DNA of 64,000 nt from Cephalotus follicularis (GCA_001972305.1 BDDD01000018.1:558001-622000); one strand, 5' to 3'. Positions 22,464-34,599 are shown, numbered from the stretch's first letter. Numbers and translations are program-made. Notes: generated by a model from the sequence alone, not told the origin.

Positions 22464-23633
22464 ATGGACGGTCGAAGAAGGTGCGGAAGGCATAGGCCCG
22501 TGAATGAGGATGTTCCAGAGGATGTGAATGTTGGCGGAGATCATAATGCTCCACCGGAGGCAGTGCCGAATGTGAGAGACCCCATGGACCGCATCGCCGA
22601 CTATATCCAGCAGTAGATAGCTGCCAATCAGCAACAGATGGCCGCTAATGCAGCCAATATGGAGGAGATACGGAGGTTATATGTTCAGGCTCAACCGATG
22701 GCTCCAGCTCAGGGTGCTCATGATGATGGTAGCCGGTTTGGCAGAAACCTAGAGAGGTTTATGAGACAGAACCCACCCAGTTTCAGCGGAGAGTTGGATG
22801 CTACCGCCGCTGAGAGATGGCTGCAGGACCTTGAGAAGATTTTCGAGGTGATGGAGTGTACAGACAGGCAGAAATTGAGGTTTGTCGTGTACCATTTATG
22901 GGGAGAGGCCACTCATTGGTGGGAGATGGTCAGTGCTAAGTGGGAGGATACTGGAGTTGTAGGCACCTGGGAGGGGTTCCAGGAGGAGTTTCTGGCAGCG
23001 TATGTGCCACGCATTGAGCGTGAGCGGAGAGAGACGGAGTTCTTGGAACTACGTCAGGGAGAGATGACTGTGGCTGAGTACCAGGCCAGGTTTGTTGAGC
23101 TTGCCAGACATTCAGCCTACTTGGTAGTAGATGAGGAGAAGAAGGTCCGAAGGTTCTTGAGGGCCTTGTGACCGAATCTTCGGTCACGGATCAAAGTGAT
23201 GGAGCTTGGTACCTTTGTGGAGGTTACCCAGAAAGCAAGGTTTATAGAGAGTGTGTTGAATGAGGACAGGGCAGAGAGGGCCCGAGCACAGCAGAGCAGG
23301 CAGACACAGAGTCAGTCTACACCAGCGTCGTCAAAGTGGCAAGGCAGTGGTTCCCCGACAAAGTCTCCGAGGAACAGGACTCAGCAGACAGCTTCATAGG
23401 GTGCTCCTAGTCAGGGGAGTGATGCTAAGACTGGGGTTTGTTACCACTGTGGTCGTGCAGGTCATCAGCAGAAGGATTGTTGGCTAAAGAAAGGGTTATG
23501 TCTGAGGTGTGGCACAGCGGGGCATTCCGTTAGGGATTGCCCGAGAGGAGCAGCGACAGCACCTACTGGGCCAGCTAGTGGTAGTGCTTCTGCTGCAGGG
23601 CCGTCATAGCGGAGAGACACCGGCAAGGGCATA
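22464..23633 (+). pseudogene. Element C gag
   Basis: The chosen start is the ATG of MDGRRRCGRHRP, the first after the PBS and in frame with all that follows. Gag shows FMRQNPPSFSGELDATAAER, WGEATHWWEMVSAKW and FQEEFLAAYVPRIERERRE, then two zinc knuckles: CYHCGRAGHQQKDC (about 23440-23481) and CLRCGTAGHSVRDC (about 23500-23541). In-frame stops are TAG 22614, TGA 23169, TAG 23397 and TAG 23607. Gag and pol share one frame, as in other Tekay-type elements. Confidence 0.92.
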
Positions 23634-26600
23634 GTGAAAGGTAGAGTTTTCGTTCTCACTCAGACAGAGGTTCCAGAGTCTACTTCTGTTGTGGGAGGTA
23701 CTGTGTATGTTTATGGTTTCTCTGCTAGAGCTTTGATGGATTCAGGAGCGTCACATTCTTTCATTGCTTCCCGTTTTGCATCATGTTTGGATGTGTCTCC
23801 TATTTGTATGCCTTTTGTTCTTGATGTGAGCACACCTTCTGGAGGTTCTATGTGTGCTGACTCGGTGTACCGAGGTTGTGAGCTTTCTGTTGCAGGTGTT
23901 TTGTTATGTGCAGACTTGATCGTGCTACCCCTTTATGACTTTGATGTTATCTTGGGTATGGACTGGTTGTCAGCCTACCATGCACAGCTGGACTGTTACA
24001 ACAAGGTGGTGGATCTTTGCTTTCCTGATGGGACTACCTTTCAGTTCCAGGGAGACAGAGGCTTCTCGATGTCGATCATATCCTTTATTCGTGCATCAAG
24101 GTATTTGGAAAAAGGGTGCAAAGGGTTCCTTGCGCATGTGGTTGACACAAGGAAGGAGAAGGGCAAAAGTCTGGAGGAGGTTCCTGTTGTAAGTGAGTTT
24201 CCAGATGTGTTTCCTCCAGATCTAGTGTCCTTACCACCGAGGAGGAATATGGAGTTTGTATTCGATCTTGTACCGGGTACGACTCCTGTTTCTAAGGCAC
24301 CTTACCATATGGCTCCTGCGGAGTTGCGAGAGTTGAAGTTGCAATTGCAAGACTTGATCGATAAGGGTTTTGTGCGACCCAGTGTTTCTCCTTGTGGTGC
24401 GCCCGTGCTTTTTGTTAAGAAGAAGGATGGGTCGATGAGGCTTTGCATCGACTACAGGATGTTGAACAATGTGACTATCAAGAACAAATATCCTCTTCCA
24501 CACATCGAGGATCTGTTTGACCAACTGCAAGGGTCGAGTGTGTTTTCTAAACTCGATCTGAAATCGGGATATCACCAGCTGAGGGTGAAGGAAGGAGATG
24601 TAGAGAAAACTGCTTTCCGAACGAGGTATGGTCACTATGAGTTTTTGGTTATGCCTTTCGGTGTCACCAATGCACCAGCAGCGTTCATGTCCCTGATGAA
24701 CGACGTGTTCCGACCGTATCTGGATCAGTTTGTGGTAGTGTTTATAGATGACATACTGGTGTTCTCAAGGAGTGAGGAAGAGCATGTCTATCATCTGAGG
24801 TTAGTTTTGCAGACTCTCCGAGAGCATAAGTTGTATGCTAAGTTTGGCAAGTGTGAGTTCTGGCTGGACCATGTGATCTTCCTGGGTCACATTGTGTCTG
24901 GAGAGGGTTTGGCGGTGGATCCGTCAAAGACAGAGGTGGTGCGAGATTGGCCACATCCGAGAAATGTGACAGAGGTACGTAGTTTCCTTGGTTTGGCAGG
25001 TTATTACCGGAGGTTTATCCATAACTTCTCGAGGATAGCAGTACCTTTGACAAGGCTGACTCAGAAGAAAACCTTGTTTGTTTGGGATGATGACTGTGAA
25101 GCCTGTTTCTATGATCTGAAGGATCGGCTGATCTCCTCTCCTGATCTGGCATTACCCGAGGGTAATGAGCGCTTTACAGTGTACAGTGATGCTTCGGGCA
25201 AGGGCCTGGGTTGCGTGTTGATGCAACGAGGCAGGGTGATCGCTTATGCTTCGTGGAAGCTGAAGCCATATGAGGAGAACTATCCAACTCATGATCTCGA
25301 GCTAGCAGCTATCGTTTTTGCTCTTCAGAAATGGAGACATTACTTGTATGGAGCACAGTTTGAGATCTTTACCGATCACAAGAGCCTGAGGTACTTGTTC
25401 AGTCAGGATGATTTGAATATGAGGCAGCGTCGTTGGGTTGAGTTCTTTAATGACTACGACTACAGTATTCAGTATCATCCAGGGAAGGCGAATGTTGTCG
25501 CGGATGCCCTAAGCCATAAGGCCATGGTTGCCAATGCCATGGTGTCTCAGTGGAAGTTGTTGGAGGACTTCAAGGAATGGTCTCCGTTTAATCAGTCACC
25601 GGGGATCTTTTTAGCTGACATGCGGGTAGAGCCAGTGTTACTGCATCACATCAAAGATGCACAGCCACATGATCCGGAGTTGCAGCGGATTCGAGAGAAT
25701 CTGGATTCGGAGTCTGATTTTAGAGTACATGATGATGGTATTATGAGATATCGGGGACGAGTGTGTCTTCTGAATGAACCGAGACTGAAGGATGAGCTAC
25801 TCTGCCGAGCTCATAAATCCCTGTATAGTATTCATCCTGGTAGCACCAAGATGTATCAAGACATGAAGAAGTGTTACTGGTGGCCTGGCATTAAGCGGGA
25901 GATCACCGAGTATGTGGCAAGGTGTTTGACTTGCCAGACGGTTAAGGCCGAGCACCAGAGACCGGCAGGTTTGCTGCAACCCTTGCCAATTCCAGAGTGG
26001 AAGTGGGAGCATGTTACGATGGATTTTGTTTCGGGTTTTCCTTTGACTCGAAACCGCCATAATGCAGTGTGGGTAATTGTGGATCGACTCACGAAGTGAG
26101 CTCACTTTTTGCCTACTCATGTTTCTGACTCTGCGAGCAAGTTGGCTCAGTTGTATGTGAAGGAGATTGTGAGGCTACACGGTGTTCCTGTAAGTATAGT
26201 CTATGAGAGAGACTCGATATTCACTTCCAACTTTTGGAGGAGGTTCCAGAAAGCGTTTGGGACGAAGCTGAACTTGAGCACAACTTTCCACCCACATACG
26301 GATGGCCAGTCAGAGCGTACTATCCAGACCCTGGAGGATATGCTCCGAGCTTGTATTGTTGATTTTGCTGGTACTTGGGAGGACCATATTCCCTTGATAG
26401 AGTTTTCATATAATAACAGCTATCATTCCAGTATCGGCATGGCACCGTTTGAGGCTTTGTATGGGAGGAAGTGTAGGTCCCCTGTGTGTTGGGACGAGGT
26501 TGGTGAGCGACCCTTGTTGGGCTCAGACCTGGTGGAGGAGACTTCTGAGAAAGTCAAATTCATAAAGGAGAAGCTGCTTGCTGCTCAGAGCCGACAGAAG

Positions 26601-26971
26601 AGCTGTGTTGATAGTGTAAAGAGAAGACCTTTAACCTTCGACGTCCCTTTGAGATTCTGGAGAGAGTTGGGGAGGTGGCTTACCAGCTTGCTTTTCCTCC
26701 TGCACTGTCAAGTGTGCATGATGTCTTTCATGTATCCATGCTGAGGGGATATGTCCGAGATCCTTCGCATGTTCTGGATTTTGCTTCAGTTCCGGTGCGA
26801 GATGACCTATCTTGCGAGGAGTTACCTGTGCGGATCCTGGATTGGAAGACGCAGGTGCTGAGGAACCGAACCATTCCTATGGTAAAGGTTCAGTGGCAGT
26901 TTCACCGTCCTGAAGAGGCAACTTGGGAACGTGAAGAGGAGATGAGGGAGCGTTACTCTCACTTGTTCTAG
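23634..26971 (+). pseudogene. Element C pol (protease, RT, RNase H, integrase, chromodomain-like tail)
   Basis: Domains in order: protease with [11 protein letters not shown] (about 23730); RT with [22 protein letters not shown] and catalytic FIDDILVFS (about 24745); RNase H with [15 protein letters not shown] and TDHKSLRYL; integrase with the zinc-binding [12 protein letters not shown]...CLTCQ, then MDFVSG, D in RDSIF, and E in [14 protein letters not shown]; and a C-terminal VFHVSML and chromodomain-like WQFHRPEEATWE. A TGA at 26097 splits the integrase core. Near 26640 about 75-80 bp are missing compared with B, shifting the frame; the tail resumes at 26675 and ends at 26971. Catalytic residues are otherwise kept. 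Confidence 0.93.
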
Positions 26972-27003
26972 TACCGCCTTTATTTCGGGGATGAAATTCC
27001 TTG

Positions 27004-27016
27004 AATGAGGGGTGGA
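27004..27016 (+). other. Polypurine tract of C
   Basis: AATGAGGGGTGGA directly before the 3' LTR start TGTAACGCC. Confidence 0.8.
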
Positions 27017-29321
27017 TGTAACGCCCAGGATTTTCATTTATGGGTAATATTACTTTTCCAATGTAATTTTACACCTCGTGTTAATGAGAATCGTGTTTTT
27101 CCCTTTTTTGTGTAGTGAAATGTTGCAAGAAAGTGTGTTGTGGTGTGTTTTTGTGCAGGGGCAGCCGACTGCCACATGACTGGACCCTCTGCTGAGGCTT
27201 GGCAGCCAGCTGCTGTGAGGAAGCAGCCGGCTGGTGGGAGTATCGACAGAAACAGCCGACTGCCAGGCCAAGGCAGTCGACTGCCATGCGCCAGACAGCC
27301 CACGTGTTGTCTGCCTTAAGTGACAAAAGGTGGGGTGTTTTGGTTCTTATGGCAGATGGCAGAGGAGGGGCCGGGTCTTTCTCCATAAAACACAGCCTTT
27401 CTCTCCTCTTTCTCCATCATCCTCTGTGTTTTCCAAGAGTGTTTGTGAGTTGAGAGTGAAATTGTGTGTGTGTTTTGTGTGGAACAAAGGGTTTCTGAGG
27501 AAACCGAAAGCTTGGAGGCTTGACAGTGGGAGTTCAGACCTGTGGAAGGTTGCTGGACGTGTTGGGGTTGCAAGAGCTTCGGATTTAGACATAAAGAGGT
27601 GGATTGCAACTCCTAACTTAGAGTTCTAAGGTAGAGGGAAGTCGTTTTTGCAACGTAATTTCAATTGATAATGTTTTTGATGGAATAAAATACATGTTTA
27701 TGTTATATTGTGAGCTTGGAACGTGTATGTGCATAAATGTGTTATTTTGGGCTGTGTTGGGTGTGTGATTGTGGTTGTTTTAGCTGCTGGTTTTTACACC
27801 TGATACAGAATCAAGCCGACTGCCCGCATTGGGCAGTCGACTGCCTATGGGTCCAACCGACTATTCTTGGGAGGCCAGTCGACTACCCATGTTCATTTAC
27901 AAAAAATGTCTGCAGAGGTTGTGTAGTCGACTGATGTAGGACAGCAGCCGACTGTGGGGGTGTGGACAGCCGACTGTCCTGAGGACCAGCCGACTGTCGA
28001 GTGCGGGCAGCCAACTGTCTTGATAGACAGTCGACTGTCTGGTTGTATAGCCGACTGCCCTGGATTGGCAGCCGACTACTTTGAGGGGAACAGCCGACTG
28101 CCAGTGGGAGGCAGCCGACTGTTGGGGGCCTGTTTTGCCCGTGAACATATATATGCATCGTGTATTGTGATGTTTTGCTTCGTGAAGCTTTATAAACTGT
28201 TTTGAAAATTATGATTATTGAGTTTGAACTGTTATATCACCTTTCGGGAAGTGCATTGTAGTTTAATGAAAATCATTACTTTACACGAAAATATATGTTT
28301 TGAGAAAATATATACTTTCGAACCGTGAAAATGACTTCCAAAAATACCGTGAACTGAGTTTTGTGATATCGAGAACCGTGAAACGTGACATAGTGAAAAT
28401 GAGTTTGTTTTCAGGTATTTTGTTTTATAAACTACTTGGAAACTGTTTTGAGCATCGAGATGATTGTGATTGTGATTGAGCCTGACTGTGATTGCTGATT
28501 TTGATTTTGATTATGGCCGTACTAGTTGCGTGGCGGAGATGCCAGCGATGACTAGTGGTCTGGTCGACTCTGGGGCCAGGAGTTGGCTGGGTGACTTACT
28601 GTATTGTGACCTGCTTCGTGCCGTCTGGAGTCGGGGCCGATCTCGGGATGTACGACGTTGGGGCCAGGAGTTGGCGACGCTCTTCATACCCACCGTGAAC
28701 CGAGTATTGTGTAGTCCTTTGGACTTGATTGAGACCGTGCATTGTGATATTGTGACATTGTGACATCGTGATCACTGTGATATCGTGACATCGTGTTTTG
28801 GCATATGCATATCTATATTTATATATATGCATCGAGATATAGTATGTACTGCATCATGCTGCTTTCATACTTTGGTTTTATTGATATTGTGTTGCTTTTA
28901 TGACTTTGGCCGAGTGAGGACAAAGGCTAACCCCCTACTATTGCAGATTGATGCTGCGTTTTGGATATCACTGGGCATTGCCGTATCGGACTGTGATGTG
29001 ACGGAGTTCTATGCTTTAAGTGCTTTGTTAAGCAGTGTGGCGAACATGTTCTACTTTTGTTTATGTACTAATGTTTTGCTATTGTTGTTGTATCAACTTT
29101 GGATCATGCTCCGCTTGTGGGATTTTTATCTATGTTTTACCGTGGATGTTGTGGGAATCATTCGGTATGGGACGCATGGTTCCGTTTTTGTTCAGCTTAT
29201 ATATAAATGCTTTCACAAGATGATGTCTGTTTAAAAGTTTTAAATTTTATCGTTCTCTGTATAAGCTGGATATCTGTTAAATTGTCATGTTGTATTTTGT
29301 TAATGCAAGCGGGGTGTGACA
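27017..29321 (+). repeat. Element C 3' LTR
   Basis: Near-copy of 20044-22355 with the same termini. Palindrome block 1 is at 27162-27283 and block 2 at 27813-28121, with unit positions kept. It is followed by the right copy of the target duplication GCGGA (29322-29326). Confidence 0.95.
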
Positions 29322-30593
29322 GCGGACATGGTGCATTATCTTGTTACGGGAAATGTACCTTCTGAGTGGTCTGCTCAAGATAAGCGTAGGTTTCTTTCGC
29401 AAGCGAAACATTTTTTCAGGGATGATCCTTATCTTTTCAAAGCGTGTCCAGATTTAATTTTGCGGCGATGTGTTCCTGATCATGAGCATCGCTCGATTCT
29501 ATCTTTTTGTCATGATCAGGCATGTGTTGGTCATTTTGGCCCATCCAAGACAGTGGGCAAGATTTTACAATGTGGTTTTTATTGGCCGACCAATTTTAAA
29601 GATGCTTTTCAGTACTGTCGGGCTTGTGCTTCGTGTCAATCTTTAGGTCGTGTGACGAAACGTAATATGATGCCTTTGACACCAATTTTGACGGTTGAAA
29701 TTTTTGATGTTTGGGGTATCGATTTTATGGTCCCGTTTCCGAACTCGTTTGGAAATTTCTACATCCTTCTAACTGTGGATTATGTTTCAAAGTGGATAGA
29801 GCCGATTCCCTGTCAAACCAATGACAAGTCTGTTGTTGTTAAATTTCTCAAGGAACATATTTTTTCTCATTTTGGTACCCCACGTGCCATCATTAGAGAT
29901 AGGGGTTCACATTTTTGCAATCATTCTTTTGAAGCCCTTATGAAAAGGTATGGGATCACCCACAAGCTCTCTACACCATATCATCCTCAACCAAGTGGGC
30001 AAGTTGAAGTATCTAATCGCCAAATCAAGCAAATTCTCGAGAAAATAGTCAACCCTAATAGAAAGGATTGGTCCACGCGACTTGTGGATGCTTTATGGGC
30101 CTATCGAACCGCTTTCAAGGCTGGTCTTGGTCAATCTCCTTACCGGCTTGTGTATGGTAAAGTTTGTCATCTTCTTATGGAATTGGAACATAGAGCATTT
30201 TGGGCTATTACGCAATTTAATTTTCATCGTTCGTTTGCAGGAAATCATCGTGCGCTTCAATTATCTGAGTTAGAAGAAATCCGAAATGATGCGTATGACA
30301 ATACAAAAATTTCCAAAGAAACGACCAAGGCCTTTCATGATGCAAAAATTTTGCGGAAAAATTTCGAAGTAGGAGACAAGGTTCTTTTATATAATTCATG
30401 TTTACATTTGTTTCCCGGAAAATTGAGATTTCGTTGGGATGGTCCTTATATTGTTACAAATGTTTTCTCACATGGTGTTTTTGAGATTTCCAAGCCAGGT
30501 ACTGAAGACATGTTCAAGGTAAATGGGCAGCGATTGAAGAAATTTTTTAGAGTTTTCGTCCGCACCGATGGAGGAGGCCATGGATTTGCATGA
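29322..30593 (+). pseudogene. Element F integrase (Athila-like)
   Basis: This continues the F polyprotein after C. It starts in the sequence MVHYLVTGNVPSEWSAQDKR and shows the zinc-binding region (HDQACVGHFG...CRACASCQSL), the catalytic Asp in VWGIDFM, the second Asp in RDRGSHF and the Glu in SGQVEVSNR, then ALWAYRTAFKAGLGQSPYRL and a C-terminal KVLLYNSCLHLFPGKLRFRW. The frame is open for its whole length up to the stop at 30591-30593. It is labelled a pseudogene only because gag, protease and RT upstream are broken and C separates it from them. Confidence 0.9.
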
Positions 30594-31370
30594 GCCTCTT
30601 TATGAGCCTCCATGATCATATCCGGTAAACCCTACCCCTTTGTCCTTTATTTGATTGCATTGTTTCTTATATTTTCGTGATCATGCATTTGTTATTTCTT
30701 TAGTTGGCTTTCATTGCATTAAGGACAATGCAACTAAGACATTGCACGAATTTAAGTTGGTAAAATTATTATGTGCGAACTGTTAAATCTGAAGCTACTT
30801 AGTACTTTGAGTGTCCGGTGTTTGCTCCATCCATGACATTTCAGATGGAAAAGAGTGGAAGAATATGTTCAATGAAAAGAAAGCAAAAAGAAGGAAAAAT
30901 ATATATATGTATATATGTGATTGCCAAAGTTCTTTTGTCTGACTCCGAAGTAGGATTTTATGTTGCTGCGAATGCATATCTTGATTGGTCATTAATGTTA
31001 AAATAATAGAAAAATGTGCTAAAAGCTCCTTAATTGAGATGTGTTTTTATTCTAGAACTTAGAACGAGATAATAAAATTCAAGTATGGGGGTGTTCTATG
31101 AATTTTGAGTATTGATACATTTTACCTGTTTTCAAAGTTTTCATGAACTGAATTTTGTGTGTTTATTCGCTTGGAAAACACTCACGAGACAAAACTCGTT
31201 CACTAGGGCCAACTAGGGGTTTAACGGCTTGTGGCATAAGCTAAATGCAATCGTGATTTCTACGAAAGTGAGTAAGGTTTTTGTTTATGTTCTTTTGTGT
31301 GCATTTAGTTTTTATTTTTGTATTTGCGTGTGTTTTACAATCGTGCACGTCACACTGAAATTGAACGGAA
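30594..31370 (+). other. Element F 3' non-coding region
   Basis: After the pol stop comes the phrase CATTAAGGACAATGCAACTAAG, typical of the region after Athila pol, and a G-rich AAGTATGGGGGTG at 31080-31092 that resembles a polypurine tract. No LTR matching 14200-15549 follows, so I do not call a 3' LTR. Short ORFs overlap in several frames without support. Confidence 0.5.
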
Positions 31371-31651
31371 ATGGTCATACGGGGGACCTCTGCAATGGGC
31401 AGTGCTATCCCCAATATGTTCACACCATTCAACGAAAATTATGGAAGGCCAACGACGGGACAGCCTTATGTCCGACCGCTTATGGGCTTATTATTTCACA
31501 AGTTGGAGGAATTTGGTCTCATCAAATTTTATATTTTACCAAAATCCGTTTTAGATAAATTTAATTATCGTCCGATCCATTTGGACGACTTATCATGCTT
31601 GACGTGTTTGGATTGTTTGCCAAAAGCAAACATTAATATCATGCAACCTAT

Positions 31652-34191
31652 TGTTAGAGTAGGGGTGTCCCTGCATGCCACGAGGTGGCTCTGCATAAAT
31701 ATATATGTATGTATGAGATGCACTCCTTAACTGGAGATATCTCTTCAAGCTGCGGGGCGGCTGCATGTGTGTATATTATACTCTCTATTTATACAATACG
31801 AATTCCTTTTTGTGTTTTATAGTGCATATTCAATCAACAATGGCAACTCGCTATATGTATATCCCAAACCATCTTAAATGGATCAGTTGATCACCATGTC
31901 AACTAAGTGCACATATAGTGCCCTATCGTTCGAGGGGTTGGATTTCATGCCTGGGAGGTTATGAGAATGAGATCCTTACTCCCTTCTGACAGAACGTTCC
32001 AAGTCATAGGTTCACTTTCTATGGGCAATTGTTGAACCGTAAAGACTTGCCGTATTATGCTTGCCCCCGGGTTTAGTGGAGGATGGATCATCTCATTACC
32101 ATTTGGATTTATCCTGAAGCATAATGCGGGGTTCATGCTAAGGAGCATGAGACTGAACAGACCCACCATAGGAAACCTATTTGGAAAGTCATACCTATGT
32201 CAATAGGATTCCTATAGTCTCAGTAGTGTATAGTCTATGGTGACTAGTAGATCATTCGTGGAGCTACGTTGTATCGTTAGATCTGAGCGGCTGGCATGCA
32301 TTGTGTTGTGACTGCTTGGCTTTGATTCCGCCTTCCCCAGCACTAGCCACGTGCTGGCAAAAGGGTTGTCTTTGGGCCTTGTGGGAGCTTCATTGAGATG
32401 TATGGGCGAGTTCGCAATAAGGGATCGTCACACTCGTATGAAGGGTGACCGGCTCTATATTATTTATGTCCGTTGAGATCGTAAAACCCTGATCAGGTAT
32501 AGACAAACTGCAAACGGGGTTTCCGGAGATGTTTGCCAAAAGTCTCAATGCGTACGTGAATTTATAGTTATCGCGACTTTACCTCGGCGTGACATTATTT
32601 CGCACCCTAGGTCGCGGTCGGAGCCAAGTATGACGTAGGATACATGACACATATGTCGTTGACTGGATAAAGTACTGGTTTAACTGTATGTTGACTTATA
32701 AACGTAGTTGATTCTACGGATCCGGGGGGTGATGGGATTCACATCGGGGCTGTTTTAATAGTCGTGGACTATTGGTATAGTCGTACCAGATCTCATGGGA
32801 TGTTCTGGGAAATTTATAGTAGTACCGGAATCAAACCGGGCTTTCAGGTCCCACCTGATTATTGGAAAAGCGATGCATGCTACACACATGCTAGCTTGGC
32901 GGGAAATCTAGTTTTAACTAGAATATATTAATTTGGCATTAGTGGTTTATTTATTTATTTAAATTTACTATCATATTATCAAATTGATATATTAAGAGAA
33001 ATCACAGTGGGAGTATGTTTAACATACGATGTGTGGGGCACATACTTTAAACCAGAGAGAGACTTTATGTTATATATATAATAAAAGAGAAAGATTTTTT
33101 GACTAAGTCAAAATTTGGACTTGAACACGCGATTGCACCTGGTAACGCGCAAAACAGGGGAGAACGCACCAGGTGCAAGCGTAGCACCTGGACGGCGTTT
33201 CCGGCCGGAGAAGACAACGCCGCAGGTGTCGGTGGCCAGGGAAAGAGGCCGGCTTTCATCCACGATAAGCCTCTCTCTCTTTCTCTCCTGTTTTTCTCTT
33301 CTCTCTCTCTCTTGTTTTGCCCGAAGCTTTTTGCATCACCGACTGTCGCGGCTTCTCTTTCGCCGCCGGTCTCTTGGTAGGTGGAGCCATTCTTGGCTCT
33401 GTCTATTTTGGCCTCAGACTAGGTGTTTTCTGATGCGTTTTCAGCCAGTTTCGCGCATCTGAGTCAACCCTGGTGACTCAGTGCATTGTGCGCCGTGACT
33501 CGGCGTTCCGCGCCAATTCATGTTGAGTCTTGCGTTGGGTTGTGTTGGTCGTGCTTTGTAGGTGCTGGTTGTGGTGGTACGGTGTCGCGGCGATCCTGTT
33601 TTCGCCGGGCGGGTAGGGTCGTCGCCGCTGTTCGCCACGTTCCAGGCTGAGTCTTGGCCACCAGTGGCTTTATCAGGTGTTTGACATCCACATATGTCAT
33701 CGACGGTCAATGACGAGTTGACCGAGTTATACTGAGTCCGAACTCAGTGGGTCGCCGCCGCTGTTCGCCGCCTTCCGGAGGGCTTCCCGCCGCGTCTCCT
33801 CCAAAAACGAGCTGAGCAGTATTTTTGGAGTCCATTGGTGTCTTGGTTGACTTTTTCGTGGACCGGCCGAAAACTGGCAGTGGATCCGGTAACCGGCAGT
33901 TGCTTCGGCAAGTGCGTAGCGGCAAAGTGACGGAGCTGCCAACGTTGGTATGGTTCCTAATCTTATGTTTTTAATGTTTACCGAATTGGTTTATGTTAAG
34001 TGGATGTATGCTTGACTATTTATTTTTTGTTCGATTGAATATTAAACGGAGATCCTAGGCCCATAGATTTTGGTAGTAAGATGTAATTGTGAACCTTGAC
34101 TTGCAGTCTTGGTGTTTTTTGAAATAATTAAAATTATACACACTTGCATCCTAGACCCAAAATCGACCGGGACCCTTCCCGGGTTGCAACA
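31652..34191 (+). mobile_element. Solo LTR of a D-family copia element
   Basis: A 2540-bp unit starts TGTTAGAGTAGGGGTGTCCC and ends CCGGGTTGCAACA, with the exact 5-bp duplication CCTAT (31647-31651 and 34192-34196). Start, end and middle match the LTR of D in reversed orientation, for example 32330-32410 against 10375-10320 and CT-rich 33270-33320 against the GA run. There is no internal region. The ORFs in 33099-33942 are repeat sequence in the U5-like part, not genes. Confidence 0.92.
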
Positions 34192-34241
34192 CCTATTTCC
34201 CTCTTAGAAATAAATATGGCCTGGCCAGGGACTAAATCTAT

Positions 34242-34271
34242 GAGTGATCACACATGCCAATGTGATCACTC
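34242..34271. repeat. Perfect 10-bp inverted repeat next to element B
   Basis: GAGTGATCAC (34242-34251) and GTGATCACTC (34262-34271) are perfect reverse complements around a 10-base loop. The right arm ends exactly where the B LTR begins. Confidence 0.8.
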
Positions 34272-34445
34272 TGTAATAACCGTAAATTTCAATTAATGTA
34301 TATTGTAACCATAATAAATAAAATATGCATTTAATTGAGATTAAATGTCCAAGTGTTATGTTTTATGGTTGTTGGTTGGTTCTGTTGGGTTTAATGCAAG
34401 GCTTGAGTTGAAAGTGTGTTGTGGCGTGAATAGTGGGGAACAAAA

Positions 34446-34599
34446 TAGCCAACTGGTTGTTTTGTATAGAACACAGCCGACTGTCACAGGGGAACAGTCG
34501 ACTGGTTGGTTCGTACAGGCTCCAACCGACTGTCACAGGGGAACAGTCGACTGGAAGGTAAGCGGTGATAGCCGACTGCCATTTAAAAAGAGTCGACTG
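34446..34599. repeat. Palindrome array, block 1 of B 5' LTR
   Basis: Units start at 34446, 34474, 34495, 34523, 34544, 34569 and 34590. Three pairs are spaced 21 bp, and pairs are separated by 25-28 bp. One pair with its flank (about 49 bp) is absent from the 3' LTR, where the array is shorter (about 44230-44340). Confidence 0.78.

Larger units (their letters stand above)
20044..29321 (+). mobile_element. Element C: well-preserved Tekay/Del-like gypsy element
   Basis: C is a 9278-bp element with two LTRs (2312 and 2305 bp), a PBS, gag-pol in one frame, a PPT, and the exact 5-bp duplication GCGGA at 20039-20043 and 29322-29326. Removing it restores the F frame. Over the first 613 bp of the LTRs I count about 21 differences (about 3.4 percent), so it is young compared with E and D but not new. 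It has five in-frame stops and a deletion near 26640, so it is no longer autonomous. Confidence 0.95.
14200..34271 (+). mobile_element. Element F: Athila-like Ty3/gypsy element inside D
   Basis: F's own sequence is 14200-20043, 29322-31651 and 34192-34271; C (20044-29321) and a solo LTR (31652-34191) are inserted in it, and B starts where it ends. The order is 5' LTR, tRNA-Asp-type PBS, gag, protease, RT/RNase H, integrase and a long 3' region. The left end is approximate. No 3' LTR is present; it was probably removed by the deletion that ends at 44871. Gag, protease and RT motifs are of Athila type. Confidence 0.8.
31371..34271 (+). pseudogene. Unknown ORF in the 3' part of F, interrupted by a solo LTR
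   Basis: An open frame begins at ATG 31371 (MVIRGTSAMGS) and includes YGRPTTGQPYVRPLMGLLFH and LDDLSCLTCLDCLPKANI. It is split by the solo LTR at 31652-34191. When the insert and one CCTAT copy are taken out, the same frame stays open through 34197-34271 to the start of B, about 119 codons in all. I do not recognise the protein. It could be an env-like or other accessory ORF of the Athila-like element, or part of another sequence inserted there. No stop codon is reached before B. Confidence 0.45.

Noticed and set aside
31229..31558. A 109-codon ORF overlapping the unknown ORF at 31371
   Set aside because: Unlike 31371, I found no sign that its frame continues past the solo LTR, and it has no recognisable motif.
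31084..31646. Candidate 3' LTR of F after the G-rich stretch at 31080-31092
   Set aside because: I see no match to the F 5' LTR (14200-15549), and part of the stretch is an open frame. It is left as 3' region.
33099..33942. GC-rich overlapping ORFs at the end of the solo LTR, which might suggest a host exon
   Set aside because: The region lies inside TSD-bounded LTR and aligns with the corresponding part of LTR D.
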